A stretch of 13,238 nucleotides of DNA from Candidatus Woesearchaeota archaeon (GCA_016185915.1 JACPMP010000120.1:1-13238); one strand, 5' to 3'. Shown: positions 6,016-11,940, counted from the stretch's first letter. A program made the numbers and translations. Notes: a model not told the origin generated them from the letters alone.

Positions 6016-6513
6016 ATGAACAAGAAAGCACAAATTCAAATCGGAGAAACTATTGCTGTTTTGTTTGTGTTCTTTATACTAATAGTTATTGGATTTATAT
6101 TTTATGCAAAAGTTATGAAAGGCAGCATTGAATCAGAGAAAGAGGAATTTTCACAACTTAAGTCAATTGCAATCGCCCAAAGAGTGATGTTCTTGCCAGA
6201 GTTGCAATGCAGTGAAGACAATATAATAAGAGATAATTGCATTGATGTATTAAAGTTGGGGTCTGCACAAAGTGTAATGGGCACGAATCAGCTTTATTAT
6301 TACGATTTATTCGGGATAAGTGATGTGAATGTAGCACAAATTTATCCTAGCCAACAAAGATGGAGTATTTATTCTAGAAAGAAAAACTACTTAGAAGCTC
6401 AAGGAATAAGAGATGCACCTCAATTTGTAACCAATGTGCCTATATCTCTATATAATCCAACTGCAAAGAGATTTGGATTTGGAATTTTAACAATAGAAAC
6501 ATTATCAAAATGA
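6016..6513 (+). CDS. Pilin-like membrane protein, second gene of the operon
   Basis: 165 aa. MNKKAQIQIGETIAVLF shows the class III signal pattern (basic NKK, then Ala, then Gln), with an expected cleavage before Gln6 and a hydrophobic helix at about residues 12-32. The mature part has a conserved-looking centre (QRVMFLPELQCSED, then DNCIDVLKL) whose two cysteines may bond, and a Tyr-rich end. It starts one base after the previous stop and its TGA overlaps the next start as ATGA, so translation is coupled on both sides. Probably a minor subunit of the same assembly; no enzymatic motif is seen. Confidence 0.8.
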   Translation: MNKKAQIQIGETIAVLFVFFILIVIGFIFYAKVMKGSIESEKEEFSQLKSIAIAQRVMFLPELQCSEDNIIRDNCIDVLKLGSAQSVMGTNQLYYYDLFGISDVNVAQIYPSQQRWSIYSRKKNYLEAQGIRDAPQFVTNVPISLYNPTAKRFGFGILTIETLSK

Positions 6514-6989
6514 TAAATAAAAAGTCCCAGATGGAAATACTTGGCTTGGCAATTGTTGTAGTGCTTATATTAGTAGCGACAATCTTTGTTGTAAGGTTTT
6601 TAGCATTTAAAAAGCCAACAGAGTACAGAAAAGATTTCGTAAGTTCAGAACTCGCCTACAATATTGTTAATACACTCCTTAAGACAACTTCTAAGGATTG
6701 TTCACAGCTTACAATGACAGAGCTTTTAAGAGATTGCGCTCAAGCAAGAAGTATAACATGCAATAATATATATAATTCGTGCAAATATTTTAATGAAACA
6801 GCTAAAACAATTCTTGGAGATACACTAACAGAATGGAAAATGAATTACGAGTTTTCAGTCTATATCAACCCTGATCAACCTTTGATTAAGCTAGGTGCTG
6901 CATGTAGGGGAGAGAGAAAGTCATCAACCCCATGGCCAACACCAATAGGCTCTGGAAATGTTTATACTAAGTTGGATATATGTGGTTGA
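6510..6989 (+). CDS. Pilin-like membrane protein, third gene of the operon
   Basis: 159 aa. MINKKSQMEILGLAI begins a class III-type signal (NKKS before Gln7) with Glu at mature position 3 and a hydrophobic helix to about residue 31. The exported part contains five cysteines between about 70 and 95 and near 131 (KDCSQL, RDCAQA, TCNN, NSCKY, AACRG), suggesting disulfides in an oxidising exterior. It ends in a Gly/Pro/Thr-rich stretch and a final KLDICG. The start overlaps the upstream stop (ATGA). A 308-base gap with hairpins follows, so this is the last gene of the operon. Role inferred only from N-terminus and context. Confidence 0.8.
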   Translation: MINKKSQMEILGLAIVVVLILVATIFVVRFLAFKKPTEYRKDFVSSELAYNIVNTLLKTTSKDCSQLTMTELLRDCAQARSITCNNIYNSCKYFNETAKTILGDTLTEWKMNYEFSVYINPDQPLIKLGAACRGERKSSTPWPTPIGSGNVYTKLDICG

Positions 6990-7066
6990 AGTTTTTATGA
7001 CTATATAATCAAACATCAACGATAAAAGCATTACGAAACAATATTGAAAAAACCGAGAGCGACTTG

Positions 7067-7126
7067 TCGAAAATCTGTGAAATGCGAGTGAGCTCGCGAA
7101 CTCGCTCACAACTACCCGATTTTCGA
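7067..7126 (+). ncRNA. Long imperfect hairpin after the three-gene operon
   Basis: TCGAAAATC (7067-7075) pairs with 7118-7126, TGTGA (7076-7080) with TCACA (7106-7110), and GCGAG (7084-7088) with CTCGC (7101-7105), giving about 19 pairs with small bulges. The region is visibly more GC-rich than its surroundings. No T-run follows directly, so it is not a standard terminator. It could be a structured RNA, a REP-like element or a 3' stabiliser. Confidence 0.4.
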
Positions 7127-7133
7127 GCATGAT

Positions 7134-7155
7134 CGGAAATGCGAAGCATTTACCG
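7134..7155 (+). repeat. GCGAAGC mini-hairpin
   Basis: CGGAAATGC, then GAA, then GCATTTACCG: a nine-pair stem with one bulged A closed by a GCGAAGC cap, a known extra-stable fold in single-stranded DNA. It sits 8 bases after the larger hairpin, so the two may belong to one element. Confidence 0.4.
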
Positions 7156-7236
7156 ACATTTTGCTGTAAAGTTCAAAAAGTAATCCGCTTGTGATTCAGG
7201 AACTATAATAAGTACGCTCAAAATTTACTGAACAAA

Positions 7237-7254
7237 ACCCAAATATTTATATAT
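7237..7254 (+). promoter_or_regulatory. Promoter, repeat copy R1 (core only)
   Basis: ACCCAAATATTTATATAT carries a BRE-like ACCC(A)AA and a TATA box and is identical to the first 18 bases of R2-R4. It lies about 45 bases before the ATG at 7298, giving a short leader that contains a Shine-Dalgarno site. Confidence 0.6.
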
Positions 7255-7286
7255 AACTTGCTTCACAAATACAGTTATCCTATAAA

Positions 7287-7292
7287 GAGGTG
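7287..7292 (+). promoter_or_regulatory. Shine-Dalgarno site of the mini-pilin
   Basis: GAGGTG lies 5 bases before the ATG at 7298 and matches the archaeal 16S tail complement. Together with the TATA box 45 bases upstream it shows that this gene, unlike its neighbours, has a leadered message. Confidence 0.6.
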
Positions 7293-7297
7293 CCTAA

Positions 7298-7591
7298 ATG
7301 AATAAAAAAGGACAGAGCATTTCTATCAATACGATAATAATAGCTGCTATTGCATTGGCTGTTTTGGTAGTGTTGTTTGTGATATTTACCGGAAGATTGG
7401 GGATTTTTAGTAAAGGTGTGGGAGAAGCTACAAATTGTGATCAGGCTTGTAAATCAGCTGGTTATAAGCAGGCAACAAATTCTGTAGGACCTGATGACGC
7501 TGGAAATTATGGTGATTGCAGGGGTAGTAATAAACTTGTCGGATATTTTGCTACAGAGAATGGAGTAAGGGTGCAATGTTGTTGTGTATAA
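7298..7591 (+). CDS. Cys-rich mini-pilin
   Basis: 97 aa. MNKKGQSISINTIIIAAIAL is a textbook class III signal: a basic start and Gly-Gln junction, then a hydrophobic helix at about residues 10-30. The mature exterior part is only ~65 residues and has cysteines at CDQAC, in DCRG and a terminal QCCCV, so it should be a small disulfide-knotted head. This is the form of abundant small pilin-like proteins in DPANN genomes. It has its own promoter and Shine-Dalgarno site, suggesting a separately regulated or highly expressed subunit. The 80-aa protein at 11698 is a second member. A structural pilin role is inferred. Confidence 0.8.
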   Translation: MNKKGQSISINTIIIAAIALAVLVVLFVIFTGRLGIFSKGVGEATNCDQACKSAGYKQATNSVGPDDAGNYGDCRGSNKLVGYFATENGVRVQCCCV

Positions 7592-7600
7592 ATACTTTTG

Positions 7601-7631
7601 ACCCAAATATTTATATATCTGGTTCTTAATA
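7601..7631 (+). promoter_or_regulatory. Promoter repeat R2 before the first toxin-antitoxin module
   Basis: 31 bases identical to 8274-8304 (R3). It contains ACCCAAATATTTATATAT and then TCTGGTTCTTA. The ATG at 7641 is exactly 40 bases from the repeat start, the same offset as after R4, consistent with leaderless transcription. The identity extends well past the TATA box. Confidence 0.7.
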
Positions 7632-7640
7632 TTACAAAAT

Positions 7641-7850
7641 ATGCTTAAAACACTGAAAGCAAAATTCAAAAATGGAGAGTTTAGCCCAATTACGTCAGTA
7701 GAGGGAATAGAATAAGGGGAAACAGTAGAGATAGTCCTTAAAAAAAGTATTAAAGACTTTGAGTTTGTAGGAATGTGGAAAGACAGAAATGACATAAAAA
7801 ATGGAATAGAATATGTTAAAAAAGTTAGATTGTGGAACAGATATAATTAA
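7641..7850 (+). pseudogene. AF2212-like antitoxin interrupted by an in-frame TAA
   Basis: Reading from the ATG at 7641 gives MLKTLKAKFKNGEFSPI and so on up to codon 24, then TAA at 7713-7715. The same frame then continues cleanly for 44 codons (GETVEIVLKK, later VGMWKDRND and YVKKVRLWNRYN) to a TAA at 7848. With GAA in place of the internal TAA the whole would be a 69-aa antitoxin of the AF2212/DUF104 type (NG-x-F-x-P-I, then EGETVEI). It lies two bases before an intact PIN toxin gene. One base change (G to T) explains the break. An in-frame ATG at 7773 could restart translation of the C-terminal 25 residues, which might still bind the toxin. Alternatives are a sequencing error or population variant. 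Confidence 0.7.
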
Positions 7851-7852
7851 AA

Positions 7853-8230
7853 ATGGGCTACTTAGTAGACACAGACATTCTTATAGATATAAGCAAGGGC
7901 AATAATCAAGCTATCAAATTTCTTGACAGCCTCACAGAAATCAAAATTTCAGTAATTTCTGCTATGGAACTGATAGTTGGTGCAAGAAACAAAAAAGAAA
8001 TCACAGCAATAGAAGATTTTTTGTCTAGCTATGAACGATTACACGTAAGTGAAGAAATTTCTGTAAAAGCACTAGAATTAATTAAGCAGCATTCACTTAG
8101 CGAGGGGCTTTCTATACCAGATGCATTTATTGGAGCAACGGCTTTGAACAAAGATTTAATTCTAACTACAAAGAATGTGAAACACTTTAGAGTTATAAAA
8201 GAAGTAAAAATTAAAGAACCAATTTATTGA
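7853..8230 (+). CDS. vapC: VapC-type PIN-domain ribonuclease toxin
   Basis: 125 aa, the usual VapC length. Acidic PIN residues are in place: Asp6 in VDTDILID, Glu39 in SAMELIVG, Asp90 in IPDAFIGATA, and the final TKNVKHF with Asn108 as in many VapC proteins. These coordinate Mg2+ for cleavage of tRNA or other RNA in related enzymes. The gene begins two bases after the broken antitoxin frame and ends before promoter repeat R3. No frameshift or stop is seen, so the toxin looks intact although its antitoxin does not. Either the toxin is silenced, neutralised by another antitoxin or by a restart product, or the antitoxin stop is an artefact. Confidence 0.85.
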   Translation: MGYLVDTDILIDISKGNNQAIKFLDSLTEIKISVISAMELIVGARNKKEITAIEDFLSSYERLHVSEEISVKALELIKQHSLSEGLSIPDAFIGATALNKDLILTTKNVKHFRVIKEVKIKEPIY

Positions 8231-8269
8231 TACTAATGGAATATCTTTTAATTAGATTCAAGATTGAGG

Positions 8270-8304
8270 TTCAACCCAAATATTTATATATCTGGTTCTT
8301 AATA
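8270..8304 (+). promoter_or_regulatory. Promoter repeat R3 between the two toxin-antitoxin modules
   Basis: 8274-8304 equals R2 over 31 bases, and 8270-8300 equals R4 (8962-8992) over 31 bases, including the upstream TTCA. The TATA box is at about 8283-8290. The expected start is close to the ATG at 8312, which opens only a 13-codon frame before the antitoxin. Confidence 0.7.
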
Positions 8305-8311
8305 GATGCTT

Positions 8312-8353
8312 ATGAAGAATAACTTTAAATCATACTTATACAATTTTCGATGA
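8312..8353 (+). CDS. Possible 13-aa leader peptide before the second antitoxin
   Basis: From the ATG at 8312 the frame encodes MKNNFKSYLYNFR and stops with TGA at 8351-8353, 10 bases before the antitoxin ATG at 8364. The ATG is 38 bases after the start of the R3 core, nearly the offset used after R2 and R4, so it should be the first codon of the message. It may be a coupling peptide, a remnant of a frameshifted gene, or not translated. Confidence 0.3.
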   Translation: MKNNFKSYLYNFR

Positions 8354-8363
8354 AGTGATATGG

Positions 8364-8561
8364 ATGGAGCATAATTTTGAAAGTCTAATAAATGCGAAGA
8401 TAACTCAAATAGAGAATGAATTAAACAATTTAAAGTCCATAATATCAACAAAAAAAAATAAGCCTGTGTCCTTAAGAGGGATGGCAAAGCTGTTAGTGAA
8501 TGAGGAGGAGTTAGAAAAGTCTATAGAAGAGGCAAAGAAATCCCTTTTTAAAGGTGCATAA
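8364..8561 (+). CDS. VapB-like antitoxin of the second module
   Basis: 65 aa from the ATG at 8364; a GTG at 8355 would add three residues. The N-terminal half is a likely coiled coil (MEHNFESLINAKITQIE, then NNLKSII). The C-terminal half has VSLRGMAKLL and ends SIEEAKKSLFKGA; the 'SLRG ... EEAKKSLF' pattern is found in small archaeal antitoxins upstream of PIN toxins (recognition from memory). Its TAA overlaps the toxin ATG by one base (TAATG), the tight coupling usual for toxin-antitoxin pairs. It probably blocks the toxin through its C-terminal helix and may repress its own promoter, though no DNA-binding fold is evident. Confidence 0.7.
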   Translation: MEHNFESLINAKITQIENELNNLKSIISTKKNKPVSLRGMAKLLVNEEELEKSIEEAKKSLFKGA

Positions 8562-8947
8562 TGTTTTATGTAATTGACACTCACCCTTTAGTTTGGTATT
8601 TGGCTAAAGCTAAATTACCCTCAAAATTAGATGAAATTTTTAAGGCATCTGAAAGAGGAGAGTGCATCATTTTTATACCAACCATTGTCCTTGCTGAATT
8701 TTATTATTTGAGTGAGAAGGGAAAGATTGAATTAAATTTTCAAAATGTTTTAAATGCAATAGAAAAAAGCTCTAATTTCTTAATTGTACCACTTAATGTT
8801 GATGTTATCAAAATGTTTTCAAATATAGCTGTTAAAGAAATTCATGATAAAATCATCATAGCTACTGCTAAATTGCTTAACGCCAAGCTAATAACTAAAG
8901 ACAAAGAAATAATGAAATCCAATGACGTTGATACGATTTGGGATTAG
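8561..8947 (+). CDS. PIN-domain toxin of the second module
   Basis: 128 aa. PIN signature residues are present: Asp6 in VIDTHPLVWYL, Glu46 in LAEFYY, Asp96 in IHDKIIIATA and Asp114 in LITKDKEI. The DTHPLVWYL start is typical of the VapC subgroup with a (D-T-H-x-L-x-W) motif, a different branch from the toxin at 7853, so the two modules did not arise by simple local duplication. The ATG overlaps the antitoxin stop. Expected activity is Mg-dependent RNA cleavage that halts translation when unopposed. The gene ends 14 bases before the R4 repeat. Confidence 0.85.
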   Translation: MFYVIDTHPLVWYLAKAKLPSKLDEIFKASERGECIIFIPTIVLAEFYYLSEKGKIELNFQNVLNAIEKSSNFLIVPLNVDVIKMFSNIAVKEIHDKIIIATAKLLNAKLITKDKEIMKSNDVDTIWD

Positions 8948-8961
8948 ATACCAAATATGCT

Positions 8962-8992
8962 TTCAACCCAAATATTTATATATCTGGTTCTT
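8962..8992 (+). promoter_or_regulatory. Promoter repeat R4 after the toxin-antitoxin array
   Basis: 31 bases identical to 8270-8300. The ATG at 9006 is 40 bases from the start of the core (8966), exactly as for R2 and 7641. It should drive leaderless transcription of the pilin-like run that follows. Confidence 0.7.
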
Positions 8993-9005
8993 TAGAGATT
9001 GAGGT

Positions 9006-9152
9006 ATGGTCAAAAACAATATTAAGCATTTTTTCTATATAAAAAAATCCACAAAATCCCTAAGTACAATTGCAATAATCTTATTTGCCATAGGAATAAT
9101 TCTGTTAATGTTTTGGATAGTAAGTAATGCAGCACAGACAATTTTCAAATAA
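9006..9152 (+). CDS. 48-aa single-helix membrane protein
   Basis: A short frame from the ATG at 9006, with GAGGT directly before it. It encodes a basic N-terminus (KNNIKHFFYIKKSTKS) and one strong hydrophobic helix (IAIILFAIGIILLMFWIV), then a short polar end. The stop is one base before the next ATG (9154), so the two are coupled. The ATG position relative to R4 fits a leaderless start. It may be a small pilin-like or accessory subunit. No family is recognised; the coding call rests on promoter spacing, coupling and composition. Confidence 0.6.
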   Translation: MVKNNIKHFFYIKKSTKSLSTIAIILFAIGIILLMFWIVSNAAQTIFK

Positions 9153-9153
9153 A

Positions 9154-9945
9154 ATGGACAAGAGAGCTATGTCGGATGTGATGATTGTTCTAATAATATT
9201 TATTGTTGGTGCTCTTGTCTTGATAACTTTTGGATACTCTATAGCTAATCAGCTTAAAGAAGATTCGGATAGCGAGATATGTAGATTAAGTGTTCTTGCA
9301 CAATCTCAATTTCGAAAAGTGCCTGGCATAGATATAAGTTTACCTAAAACTGTTATACCGCTTGATTGTCCAAGAAGAAGGTTGAAAATATCTGAAAATA
9401 AGGTTTTAATTAATGGTAAGAAATCCGACAAATACAACTTTAAAAAACTAACACAAGATGAAGTAAATCATATTCTTGCTGAAGAGTTAAGAATGTGCTG
9501 GAACAAAATGGGTGAAGGCAAGTTAGATGTGTTTGAATATTCTTGGTTTGTTGATTTAAAGTCTATTTGTGTTGTATGTTCAGAATTGGAATTTGATGAT
9601 AAATTAAAACCAAAAGGACAATCTTATGAAGGGCTTTTAGATTATCTTAAAACAAAAAAAATGCCAAAAAGTGAGATAAAATATTCTGATTACTTAGTTA
9701 GGACGCAAGCAAGCAGATACCATTTGGGTATTCCATACACCCAATATAATCCATGGAATTATGGTTCCACAGATAAAATCTATGAAGATAAATTACTTAC
9801 AAGCGAAAAATATTCAATATATTTTTTGGCATGGAAGTCTGACGTTCTTAACAAAGCTATTGGTGCGTATACCCCGGCTTATTTCATAGGCCTAGGAAAA
9901 GAAGACAAACTTTCAATAGATTGCCAACAGATTGTAAACAATTAG
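9154..9945 (+). CDS. Pilin-like six-cysteine protein, paralog 1
   Basis: 263 aa from the ATG at 9154. A longer start at 9127 would overlap the small upstream gene and spoil the usual short basic N-terminus, so 9154 is preferred. MDKRAMSDVMIVLIIFIVG gives a short basic start and one hydrophobic helix (to about residue 30). Cysteines at 43, 72, 115, 139, 142 and 257 align one for one with the next protein. Shared motifs are CW, then GKLD(V/L)F, then C-x-x-C, then FD, then YL-x-TK and a C-terminal S-x-x-C. An export-side disulfide-rich fold is likely. I recall the CVVCSE(I/L)EFD element from DPANN hypothetical proteins. Function unknown; a subunit or partner of the pilus-like assembly is inferred from context. 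Confidence 0.75.
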   Translation: MDKRAMSDVMIVLIIFIVGALVLITFGYSIANQLKEDSDSEICRLSVLAQSQFRKVPGIDISLPKTVIPLDCPRRRLKISENKVLINGKKSDKYNFKKLTQDEVNHILAEELRMCWNKMGEGKLDVFEYSWFVDLKSICVVCSELEFDDKLKPKGQSYEGLLDYLKTKKMPKSEIKYSDYLVRTQASRYHLGIPYTQYNPWNYGSTDKIYEDKLLTSEKYSIYFLAWKSDVLNKAIGAYTPAYFIGLGKEDKLSIDCQQIVNN

Positions 9946-9954
9946 TAAACTAAG

Positions 9955-10845
9955 ATGGAAGTAACAACCAAGTCCGCAGTTTCTATAATAATAATACTAG
10001 TTACGATTGTGCTTCTCGTTGATTTTTTATTCAATGTAAGAAAAGGATATGCTGATATAACTGCTAAAGAAGAATGTAAAGTTGGCGTTAATGCTCATGC
10101 AAAATTAAGACTAAGGTACGATGATTTTTCTGGTGACATCAAATGCCAGACTGTTTACTTAAAGGTTAATCGTGAGAAAGAAGATGTTATCAAGAAAAAA
10201 ATTGCAGATGCCATGTACGATTGTTGGGGTAGGTGGCAGAACGGAAAACTGGATCTTTTCGCTGGCGATAGTGTATACTGCCACATATGCACTAGAATAA
10301 CATTTGATAAGGATGTTAAGATAAATGGTTTTGCTAATTATCTCGCTACCAAAAATATTCCAGGACAAAAAATATCGTATTTGCAGTATTTGACGACAGA
10401 AAGAACTCAAAATTCTGATTTTCTCGATGAGCTCGAAGACAGGGAAATTGCAGACACTCTTGATGCTTCAAAGAATAATGAGTATGCTGTCATTTTTTCA
10501 TACATAAAAGGGAAGAAGTATGTACATGAATACTCAAAGAAAGTGGCATATACTGCACCAGGAGCTGGTCTGACAATTATTGGGCTTGGATTGATTTATT
10601 ATACGCCGGCAGTTACAGCGGCAGTTGCAAGTATCCCTATAGTTGGCACTGCGGCAGCAATTCCAGCTGGAAGTTTGGTAGCGACAACTGGAACAATTAC
10701 ATTTGGCATTGGAGCTTTGTGGGATTACTTGGCGTGGAAATATGTGGAAGTGCCATTTGAACACATATCCTTGATTTCATTAATACCTTATGATGTTGAT
10801 TCAATCAAAAGCTTGAATTGCAGAGAACTGCCGATAAAACAATAA
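9955..10845 (+). CDS. Pilin-like six-cysteine protein, paralog 2, with extra hydrophobic insert
   Basis: 296 aa. MEVTTKSAVSIIIILV gives a short start and one helix (about 8-26). Cys41, 64, 90, 109, 112 and 289 match the previous protein, as do GKLDLF (97-102), the HIC-T-x-I-x-FD segment and the YLATKNIPG region. The main difference is residues ~199-262, a Gly/Ala/Ile-rich hydrophobic stretch long enough for two further membrane passes, absent from paralog 1. It starts 9 bases after the upstream stop and is probably co-transcribed. The duplication followed by gain or loss of a membrane insert suggests one exported and one membrane-embedded partner. No enzymatic motif is seen. Confidence 0.75.
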   Translation: MEVTTKSAVSIIIILVTIVLLVDFLFNVRKGYADITAKEECKVGVNAHAKLRLRYDDFSGDIKCQTVYLKVNREKEDVIKKKIADAMYDCWGRWQNGKLDLFAGDSVYCHICTRITFDKDVKINGFANYLATKNIPGQKISYLQYLTTERTQNSDFLDELEDREIADTLDASKNNEYAVIFSYIKGKKYVHEYSKKVAYTAPGAGLTIIGLGLIYYTPAVTAAVASIPIVGTAAAIPAGSLVATTGTITFGIGALWDYLAWKYVEVPFEHISLISLIPYDVDSIKSLNCRELPIKQ

Positions 10846-10846
10846 C

Positions 10847-10860
10847 TATAAAAATAAATA
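10847..10860 (+). promoter_or_regulatory. Possible internal TATA box
   Basis: TATAAAAATAAATA lies about 16-29 bases before the ATG at 10876, near leaderless spacing. The surrounding AT richness makes this weak. Confidence 0.3.
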
Positions 10861-10875
10861 AGAAATTGATCAACT

Positions 10876-11025
10876 ATGAGATTTAAAAAATCGAAAATTG
10901 CAATTGATATGTCCACATGGTTGATTATAGGATTAATACTTCTTGCCTTATTATTAGTATTATTGTTCCCGAAAGTTGCTGAAGGCTTTGATAACTTTAA
11001 GAGATGGTTAAGCAATCTAATATGA
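10876..11025 (+). CDS. 49-aa single-helix membrane protein
   Basis: MRFKKSKIAIDMSTW leads into a strong helix (LIIGLILLALLLVLLFP) and a short amphipathic end (GFDNFKRWLSNLI). The TGA overlaps the next gene's start as ATGA, a clear coupling signal. The basic KKS start is like the pilin-type signals around it. Similar in size and layout to the 48-aa protein at 9006, though their sequences are not evidently homologous. Probably a very small pilin-like or accessory subunit. Confidence 0.65.
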   Translation: MRFKKSKIAIDMSTWLIIGLILLALLLVLLFPKVAEGFDNFKRWLSNLI

Positions 11026-11693
11026 ACAAAAAATCAGAAATTGGTGTTGGGTACATAACAGCTTTTATAATAGCAGTGGTTATAATCTTTATATTTGCGT
11101 CTTACAGTCCGGCGCTTGCAAGGTTAATAAATGCAGCAACGGCGTTTGGAAAAGTTAGTCCAAATGATGATAAAAGCAAAGAAACTAAAACAGACATTCC
11201 AAAAGAGATGCCACAGCGGAAAGAGATAGTAGGCCAAATTGGTGCGGTACTACCAATAAAAATGGAATCTTCTGTAAGTATCAAACCGACTTCTTCAAAC
11301 TATTGTTTAGTCAAAACTAGCGTCACAAATACGGGTAAAGATACATGGACAGAGTCAGATAAAATGAAGTTAGTCCTCTTTTGTTATGATAAAGAAGAAC
11401 AAATTAACCCTAGGGTTATTGAGATTCCTTTATATAACAATAAGTTGTTATCAGTACAAAATTTTCCTGAAATAGGCTACATAGATAATTTCGCTCCCGG
11501 AGATACAAAAGAAGTTATATTTAAATCCAATTACCCAAATAATTGTGTGAAATCTAATCAACAATATCAAATAGTTTTGTTGTCAAATTGCGAAGGCGCA
11601 GGAAATAAGTATTTGCCATGCAACAATCTCAATAATCCTGAAGATACAAAGGGAGCTAAAGTAATAAAAACAATGGGTTTTTATTGCAATTAA
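11022..11693 (+). CDS. Pilin-like protein with C-terminal Ig/CARDB-like domain
   Basis: 223 aa from the ATG at 11022, which overlaps the upstream stop; an ATG-less extension to 11004 is unlikely. MNKKSEIGVGYITAF shows the class III signal (NKKS before Glu6), with a helix to about residue 26. A polar linker (to ~70) is followed by a beta-rich domain with TSVTNTGKDTW and, later, NFAPGDTKEVIF, the usual 'N-x-G ... PGD' turn pattern of CARDB or Ig-like adhesion domains. Cysteines occur at YCLVKT, LFCYD, NNCVK, SNCEG, PCNN and FYCN. A surface-exposed pilin-like subunit with a binding domain is inferred. Confidence 0.75.
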   Translation: MNKKSEIGVGYITAFIIAVVIIFIFASYSPALARLINAATAFGKVSPNDDKSKETKTDIPKEMPQRKEIVGQIGAVLPIKMESSVSIKPTSSNYCLVKTSVTNTGKDTWTESDKMKLVLFCYDKEEQINPRVIEIPLYNNKLLSVQNFPEIGYIDNFAPGDTKEVIFKSNYPNNCVKSNQQYQIVLLSNCEGAGNKYLPCNNLNNPEDTKGAKVIKTMGFYCN

Positions 11694-11697
11694 CAAA

Positions 11698-11940
11698 ATG
11701 AAAAAACACGCAGTTGAGTTGTCGATTAATATAATAATTATAACAGCAATCGGATTAGTTGTTTTGGTAGTGCTTTTTACCTTGTTTTCAAAATCTTCAA
11801 GCAATTTTGCCAAGAACGCATTTTCATGCACAGCCAAAGGCGGCGAATGTGTTGCTAAAGGTGCTTGTCAATACCAAACAGCTAGCTTTAACTGTGAAAA
11901 AAAAGATGAAGTTTGTTGTATAAATCCATTAAAAGGATGA
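11698..11940 (+). CDS. Second Cys-rich mini-pilin
   Basis: 80 aa. MKKHAVELSINIIIITAIGL: a basic start, small residues at the expected cleavage point, Glu near mature position 2 and a helix (about 9-30). The exterior part of ~45 residues has six or seven cysteines (SCTAKGGEC, GAC, FNC, EVCC). It has the same plan as the 97-aa protein at 7298 (helix with AVLVVLF/LVVLVVLF, ending in CC) and is likely a paralog. It starts 4 bases after the upstream stop, and its 3' end holds the ribosome-binding site of the next gene. Confidence 0.75.
   Translation: MKKHAVELSINIIIITAIGLVVLVVLFTLFSKSSSNFAKNAFSCTAKGGECVAKGACQYQTASFNCEKKDEVCCINPLKG

Noticed and set aside
7237..8992. CRISPR array made of the 27-31 bp repeats
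   Set aside because: Copies are 364-692 bases apart with genes between them, carry BRE/TATA promoters and have no regular spacers or cas genes.
9127..9153. Earlier start (MQHRQFSNK) for the 263-aa pilin-like protein
   Set aside because: It overlaps the 48-aa gene and places nine extra residues before the usual short basic N-terminus; the ATG at 9154 follows the upstream stop by one base.
10534..10764. Cys-rich minus-strand ORF
   Set aside because: It is the antisense of the Ala/Gly-rich hydrophobic insert of the 296-aa protein; composition is explained by that, and no start signals are seen.
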